Positions 58,223 through 64,000 of a stretch of 64,000 nt of DNA are shown here, piece by piece. Position numbers and translations under genes: made by a program. Numbering within the stretch: position 1 is the first letter of the stretch; every line of letters starts with the position of its first letter. The notes beneath the pieces are model-generated. The model did not search any database and had not been told where the DNA came from. It saw nothing but the letters and a program-made list of their open reading frames with translations. The stretch comes from Dentipellis sp. KUC8613 (taxonomy: Eukaryota > Basidiomycota > Agaricomycetes > Russulales > Hericiaceae), in the NCBI GenBank assembly GCA_002286715.1, contig NSJX01000002.1, positions 1,350,396 to 1,414,395 of the forward strand. Reading direction: 5' to 3'.

Positions 58223-59546
58223 TCATTCTATCTTCTATTTCTTGCTTCATCAGCGCTCCCTCCAGTGGAGACGAGCGTCCATTTCACGATGCCTCCCCAT
58301 TCCTTCGCATTTCCGCATTCATGCATTCGCAGCTCGCCTTCATTTCCGTTCGACGTGTATCATATACTTATTCAGGAACTTTATTCACTATACCCCCATT
58401 TAATATGTATCATGCCACCATCACCCCCTTCTGCACTTGTTTTCGCAGCGCTTCGTTCCCTACTTATTGATTCGCTAGGCAGGCTTTCTGCATTGTTGTT
58501 TGGCATAGCTGTCTCCAGATTTGGGACACGACCCAAGTGTATTGTTATTACCCGCGCCTCACGGTGTCTAATGAACTGTATCATGTTGACATGCAATTTG
58601 TACCTCTTCGTTGTATCGATCGCTTCAAAGCTTTCATAGCCTTGGATTGAGACCCGAAGTTTGTGCGCATCAATATCCAGCGATGTTCTTTGTCATCCAG
58701 GTCACGTACCCATCGGCCGAGCTGAACAACGATCTACTTATTTGCTGTTCCTTTCTCATTCCGTCGTCGTCTCAACGTTTCAGCCTTCTATCAATTCTAC
58801 CTCGGAGGGATCTTCTGTGCATGACGCATCGAGCTTGCAAAGCAACGAACCTTCGCGTTCTCCCGATATCTGACCCAGGCCCAAGTGACTCAGCCGCAGC
58901 GGGATTCTGCGTTCAAGCGAGAGCAAGTTGGCAAGATGCCCGGGCTTCTGTGCACCGTATCGCCACCGCTTCTCGATATCCTCGCGACTGTCCATCGTTG
59001 AAGTCACGACTTTCCTCCCTCCATGACAAAGAATGGATAGGTTCGGGCAGAGCCTGGGTGCGAGTTGGCCATATTCGACCTCAATCTGACTGATATGGTA
59101 CTGCATCCCTCGAAAGCCTGTGCGCTCCGATGCTCCTCCTGCTCGCCCGCCCCAGCTCACGCATCGCGCTCCCAGAGCATGAATCAGACGATGCTCGATC
59201 CTGGGTCAGCACCGCTTCTTCTGCCTCTCTATGCCTTGCTTCTCGGGTGGATGAGCACATCTACGGCGTCGGGCCCATGACAATGACGATTTTCCCGCAT
59301 GTCCTAGAGGCGCGTTGACGCCTTAGCGCTCGTTGAGATTCCGCGGCCGTCGCAGGAGAATCCCGCCATGACTCGCGTGGTCACGTTTTGCTTGCCGAGC
59401 TTCTTTTCAACGTAGCACCGCACCCCACACCCACTGTAAGCTCCTGGTGTACTTACTGATAATATTACGGAAGGCTCGTATAAAAAGACGGAGGACTTGC
59501 GTGAATGCCACGAGTATTGCAACCCTCAACATCCGCGTTGTCCAAG
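58223..59546. other. Intergenic stretch, 1.3 kb
   Basis: No gene with introns or a known domain could be built. Contains the kinase 3' flank and the promoter of the second GMC gene. Confidence 0.45.
59479..59486 (+). promoter_or_regulatory. TATA box of the second GMC gene
   Basis: TATAAAAA, 68 bases upstream of the start codon. Confidence 0.55.
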
Positions 59547-62354
59547 ATGGTTTTCGTCACTAACCCTGCTGATTTTGCAGCCATCGCGTTTGACTACTTG
59601 GTCGTCGGCGCTGGCACGGCGGGGCTTACTCTCGCAGCTCGGTATGTCATTCTCTTACATGTGGTCTATTTTGCTTGCTGACTTTGTTATCAGTTTGGCT
59701 GAAGATGACAGCGTAGTCGTCGGTGTCGTTGAAGCTGGTCTTTCTGTTGCTGACAGTCCTGAAGTCAATACGCCTGGTCTGTACTCGTTCACTAACCCGC
59801 ACTGCGTCTAGCTTGACTTACCATCGACGCGTTCCGTAGGCATGGTAAGAGCTAACATAGGCAACCCGAAGGTCGATTGGTGCTTCAAGAGCACGCCGCA
59901 AGTCCACGCTAACAACCGCATCCTTGGCCAATCGAGGTATATTTTATTTATCTCCGAGGAATGTGACACTGAACATACATACGTGATAGTGGGAAGGCAG
60001 TAGGAGGTACCTCGGCGGTAAGCTAGAGCCTTGCGGCCATTCATTCACAGCGCTCATCACGAATGCACAGATCAACTTCATGATAGACGAACGGTGTGTC
60101 CACATTTGAGTGGAGATGCATGACCTGATACGAATCCACTTTTCTCAGAGCATCGGCTGAAGAATACGATGGTGAGTAAGCCCCAGCCCCTGTTCTTACA
60201 GCTGTCACCGACCCGAGAGGCAGCGATCGAAGCACTGGGCAACCCAGGCTGGAACTGGACCGAATTCCTGAAGTATATGAAGAAAGTAAGCATATCAGCG
60301 GCGCAACCAACGTCTAGCCTGGTAATCCGTATATTCAGTCCGAGACCTTTGCAAGCCCGTCCCCTGAGGTTACCGAGCACCACCACGCAGGGACCAGTCC
60401 TGAGTTTCATGGAACGAGTGGGCCGATCCAGAAATCATACCCGAGATGGTATAATGCGCTTCATACGCCATTCTTAGAGGCACTTGTCAACTTGGGCGCG
60501 TTGCCACGCAGCGATACTGTTTGTGACCTCACGTTGTTTCGTGCGAGCACATACTGATATCTCCACTATCTTCGACAGAGGGCGGGGAGGAATACCGGCG
60601 CCTCGACTGGTATCTTCACCATCAATCCCCGGAATGTGACACGCAGCTACGCGGGAACGGTACAGAGCCTTCGCATCCTCACACTCGAACCTTACTGACA
60701 ATCGTTCGAGATTTTAGGCTCACTATGAAACTAGCATCCACAAGAAAAATCTTGTTATCCTTACTGGCGCCCAGGTAACTCGTGTTCTCCTTGAGCCGGG
60801 CACGGATGAACTCGTGACAGCTACCGGTATTGAGTTTGTCAAAGATGGATTCGAGCATATCGGTCGTGCCTCTCGAGAGGTTATTCTGTCTGCAGGTATG
60901 CGATTGCAGAGATAGGCCCGGAGATTGATCTGATTGGCTCCCTAGGTTCCTTCCAGACTCCTCAATTGCTAGAACTATCCGGTATAGTGCCTTCCAATAC
61001 AGTGATACTGCAAGCCGGTACTCATGGGTCGGCGTAGGAATCGGGCGAAGGGACGTCCTTCATCGACACGGTGTCAAGCAGTTTATCCATCTCCCTGGTG
61101 TTGGAGAAAATCTTCGTACGTCTAATAAGTTATTTACGGAAATCCTGCTTAGTAGACTCCGCATATACGTTGGTTGTGCGCAGAGGTCAGTGCAGGCGTG
61201 TCTGAGTCCGGTATCATCGCTGATGACCCGTTCAAGGATCATTTCTTGGCTCCAGTGACCATCGAAGTCAACAAAGAAATGGAGACTTACGAGTCTCTGG
61301 CCGAACCCAAGAAGCTCGCAGAAGAAGCGGCATTATAGCAAGTATCATACCCTGAGGATTTTAGTATTCAGTCGCTCACAAATGTCTTATAGCCAGAAAG
61401 AGGGACGAGGCATGCTGTCCTTTGGCATGTTCACTGCCTTCGCACTTTTGTCTCTCAAAGACACATGTGGAACAGAAGAAGCCGAACGTATCGAGGTTCT
61501 ACTTGTCGAAGACAAAAGCCTGCTAGCACGTCCCACCAACCGTAGACAATATCCTCTTTTGCGTAAATGCTTGTCTGATCCTGATCAGGCTCAGACAGAG
61601 TACGTATGAGCACCACGATATCAGGTTCCTCATGCTGATGTCCGTTATATATATGTAGGCTGGTTCAGGTGCCTGGCTTATACGACTGGGGTACAGTGAA
61701 GCCCGAACTTGGTGTCCATTACCACACGCTACTGGCAATCTCGCTCCATCCGCTATCCCGTGGAACAGTCCATATCGCCTCACCCGACCCGTTCGCCTAT
61801 CCCGCCATTGATTCAGACTGCTTCAAGAACCCCATCGACCTCGAGATCATGATGAACGCGGTAAAATTTGCCGTCAAGGTCGCCTCCACAGCTCCATACT
61901 ACTCTCAGGGGCAACGGGTGCATGATCCTCCGGCGGAAGTCCTCAACGATGACGATGCGCTGCGCGAGTGGTGCAGAAATTCTGTGCAGACGGCATTCCA
62001 CCCTCTTGGGACCGCTGCGATGCTGCCGAGAGCTGATGGCGGTGTGGTCGATCCCAGTCTGAAGGTTTATGGTACCAGGAATCTACGAGTCGTAAGTCGT
62101 TTGTTGTTTTGCATCTTTTGCTAGGCTGACGTTGCTCCGATAGGTCGATGCCTCTGTGATACCCATCGTGAGCACTTTGCATGGATCCATTCACCTCCAT
62201 TGCTCATACTATTATTGCAGCAATTGTCTTGCCACCCCCAAGGAACGATCTACGCCATTGCAGAGAAGGTTTGTGCCCTGCAGGTTCTCATGACCGGCAA
62301 TAACTGACATTCTTTGCACAGGCTGCCGATATCATAAAGGAAAATCGCGCCTGA
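59547..62354 (+). CDS. Intracellular GMC oxidoreductase, 18 exons
   Basis: FAD-dependent alcohol oxidase or dehydrogenase family. Exons 59547-59641, 59694-59776, 59840-59936, 59990-60017, 60071-60093, 60149-60171, 60224-60285, 60339-60518, 60579-60659, 60718-60895, 60946-60981, 61038-61115, 61184-61337, 61393-61599, 61659-62091, 62144-62167, 62221-62268 and 62322-62354 keep one frame and give 620 residues. FAD fold: DYLVVGAGTAGLTLAARLAE; also GKAVGGTSAINFM and SAGSFQTPQLLELSGIG. His556 (AFHPLGTAAML) and His599 (LSCHPQGTIYA) fit the active-site pair. No signal peptide. The intron 61338-61392 is GC-AG. The usual NLQ-(D/E)-H motif reads NLQVSAG here, two residues short, so activity could be altered or that splice site misread. 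Confidence 0.85.
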
Positions 62355-63140
62355 AATTTTTCAAAGCTGGTCCCATCCATGACATTATTTTCGATGTGTT
62401 GCGTAAATTGCGGTTGGCTTTCATTCAAATTAATCATTCACTGCTCTTTGTGCGACAGAGATAATCTAGCGGCCGCACTCCTTTGACCAAATTCGTTTAT
62501 GCTAATGTATAGATCTTGAGTGACGAGATATCCAGCTATAGATGTGCGAGGTTCGGAGTCACAAGGCGAGGCGCTGTGAAATTCAATTATTGTTGATGAC
62601 AGATCCTCTCGAAGCGCCCAGACAGCCGAGTCGGTGAGCAGTGGGTGGGTCCCGAGACTTCATATGACGCAAATACATCTGCTGACATGTATGTGACGTC
62701 GCTATTTACCTCTCCTCGTGCAAGTTGACGTTCAGCCCGTCTGCCTACAAGCCCTCGGCCTTGAGGCTATTGCAAGCAGTGCTTGCAATGCACTGATTTG
62801 ATGGGTCCTTTCTGCCGCTTTATTCTGCCAGAGTTTCGCGAACTATTCCGGTGCGTCGCTGACAGTTTTCGAAGGACCGGAACGCCTCCATACGCCAAGT
62901 AACGCTCGGGTCAGTTGTTTGCCACCCGAGGAGGTCGTGGTGGGGCAGGTGACGAACAGCTGATCAACGGACATAACATAGCGTCTGCGGAATGGGATGG
63001 TGACCTCTCAGCTGGTCTCGCGCAGGGCTTCCGTAGTCTGGTATGGTTCTACCTTATACGCTTAAAACTGAAGGCGGTTCGTCTGTTGCCTCCTAGGCAC
63101 CCACCATCTCATCCCGCCTTCACCGCTCAGTCTCGACACG
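62355..63140. other. Intergenic, SDR promoter
   Basis: No gene supported. Contains the GMC 3' flank and SDR promoter. Confidence 0.45.
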
Positions 63141-64000
63141 ATGTTTCTCACTACACCCGCCAAGCTCTCAGTTCGCGCCCTGAAGAGCAGGACGGCCGCG
63201 CATGCCCTACGCGCTCCAGCTGCATACTATCGCACGTCGGCGCGCCTGTCTTCCGAATCTACAGGCAGCCGTCCTGTGCAGTCCGTATCTGCTTACGCCC
63301 CTGTCGGCGTTTCAGCTGCCATCGAGGCGCAATCTGATCCCTCTATTCCCGTGCGCCCGAAGCTCTGGGACGAGTTCTCCTTGAACGACCGCGTCGCGCT
63401 CGTGTCGGGTGGGAACCGTGGGCTAGGTCTCGAGATGGCCCAGGCCTTGGCTGAAGCTGGCGCTCGTGCCGTGTACTGCGTGGACCTGCCTGAGAAGCCG
63501 AGCGACGACTTCCTGGCGGTGCAGAAGTTTGTAGCGAAGATGAACACGGGCGGGAGGATGGAGTATGTGAGTGCGGACGTGACAGACCAGGCGAAGATCT
63601 GGCAGGTCGGGCAGGCGATTGGAGACAAGGAGGGGAGGATGGATGTTTGTATCGCCGCTGCGGGCATCCTGCCTCCGGACACAGATTGCCTTGAGTACCC
63701 TGCAGATCGTTTCCGCAAGGTGGGTATCGACAGTGCTTCGAGGTATGCGTGAAGTCATGCTCAAATTCTATTGGTGTTGCAGGTTATGGACGTGAATACA
63801 AACGGGGTACTTTTCACCGCACAGGCGGCGGGGAGGCAGATGGAGCGATTTGGGAATACGGGGAGTATCATCCTCATTGCTTCGATGAGCGGTAGCATAA
63901 CCAATCAGGTGTGTATTTGCGTGCGAGTAAAAGCCCAGGTCCGGTTCAACTGACTGGGACATTGCAGGGACAATCGTGGGTGCCTTACAATACAAGCAAA
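63141..64000 (+). CDS. Short-chain dehydrogenase/reductase, 3' partial
   Basis: NAD(P)-dependent oxidoreductase cut by the window end. Exons 63141-63719, 63783-63908 and 63968 onward. A basic, Ala/Ser-rich N-terminus (MFLTTPAKLSVRALKSRTAA through RTSARLSSES) looks like a mitochondrial presequence. The Rossmann motif is VALVSGGNRGLGLEMAQALA, followed by YCVDLPEK, AAAGILPP and NTNGVLFTAQAAG. Catalytic SIILIASMSGS and YNTSK (Tyr and Lys of YxxxK) are seen just before the edge. It resembles the mannitol dehydrogenase / sorbose reductase / xylulose reductase branch; the exact substrate cannot be set. Unlike those mostly cytosolic enzymes, it carries a leader. Confidence 0.88.

Noticed and set aside
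58780..59160. Minus-strand frame of 126 residues upstream of the second GMC gene
   Set aside because: No domain, no splice-supported extension and mixed composition; not enough to call a gene.
61322..61620. In-frame stops suggesting a broken GMC gene
   Set aside because: A GC-AG intron and a GT-AG intron remove them and keep one frame across 18 exons, so the gene reads as intact.

Overview
The window looks like nuclear DNA of a filamentous basidiomycete, probably a wood- or litter-decay Agaricomycete. Genes are packed on both strands and most are cut by many 50-70 base introns (up to 18 exons). The gene set is fungal: Mgm1, a Yvc1-type TRP channel, Med22, Maf1, SERINC, GH18 and GH81 enzymes and GMC oxidoreductases. 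I rebuilt exon structures by hand from splice signals and unbroken reading phase; no transcript evidence was available.

Layout. 0-9 kb (+): the 3' part of a WG/GW-rich protein, a SUN-domain nuclear-envelope protein and a CRAL-TRIO lipid-transfer protein. 9.3-17 kb: proline iminopeptidase (+), CCT5 (-), PP2A catalytic subunit (+) and a small mitochondrial-type protein (-). 17.6-25 kb: a 96-residue protein with an RDEL tail (-), a coiled-coil protein (+), sulfite oxidase (-) and a GH18 chitinase (-). 25-28.3 kb is gene-poor and holds one possible relic. 28.3-37.3 kb: Maf1 (-), an F-box-like protein (-), an SCP2 protein ending AKL (+), Mgm1/OPA1 (-) and Med22 (+). 38.6-46.7 kb is a carbon-use stretch: GH81 glucanase with a beta-trefoil tail (+), a DapA-family sugar-acid aldolase (-) and a secreted GMC oxidoreductase (+). 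47-56 kb: SERINC (+), an F-box-like protein (+), an unknown 230-residue protein (-) and a Yvc1-type channel (-). 56.5-64 kb: a YANK/STK32 kinase (+), an intracellular GMC oxidoreductase (+) and the 5' part of an SDR (+).

Most genes are housekeeping or regulatory: folding, PP2A signalling, Pol III and Mediator control, mitochondrial fusion, vacuolar calcium. Mixed with them are secreted enzymes that attack chitin, beta-1,3-glucan and alcohols or sugars. No operon-like system, CRISPR array, rRNA, tRNA or intact transposon was seen. The most unusual signals are in splicing: a PP2A terminal exon that starts with the stop codon, with a long readable intron before it; two GC-AG introns; 8-14 base exons; and an SCP2 peroxisomal signal carried only by its last small exon.
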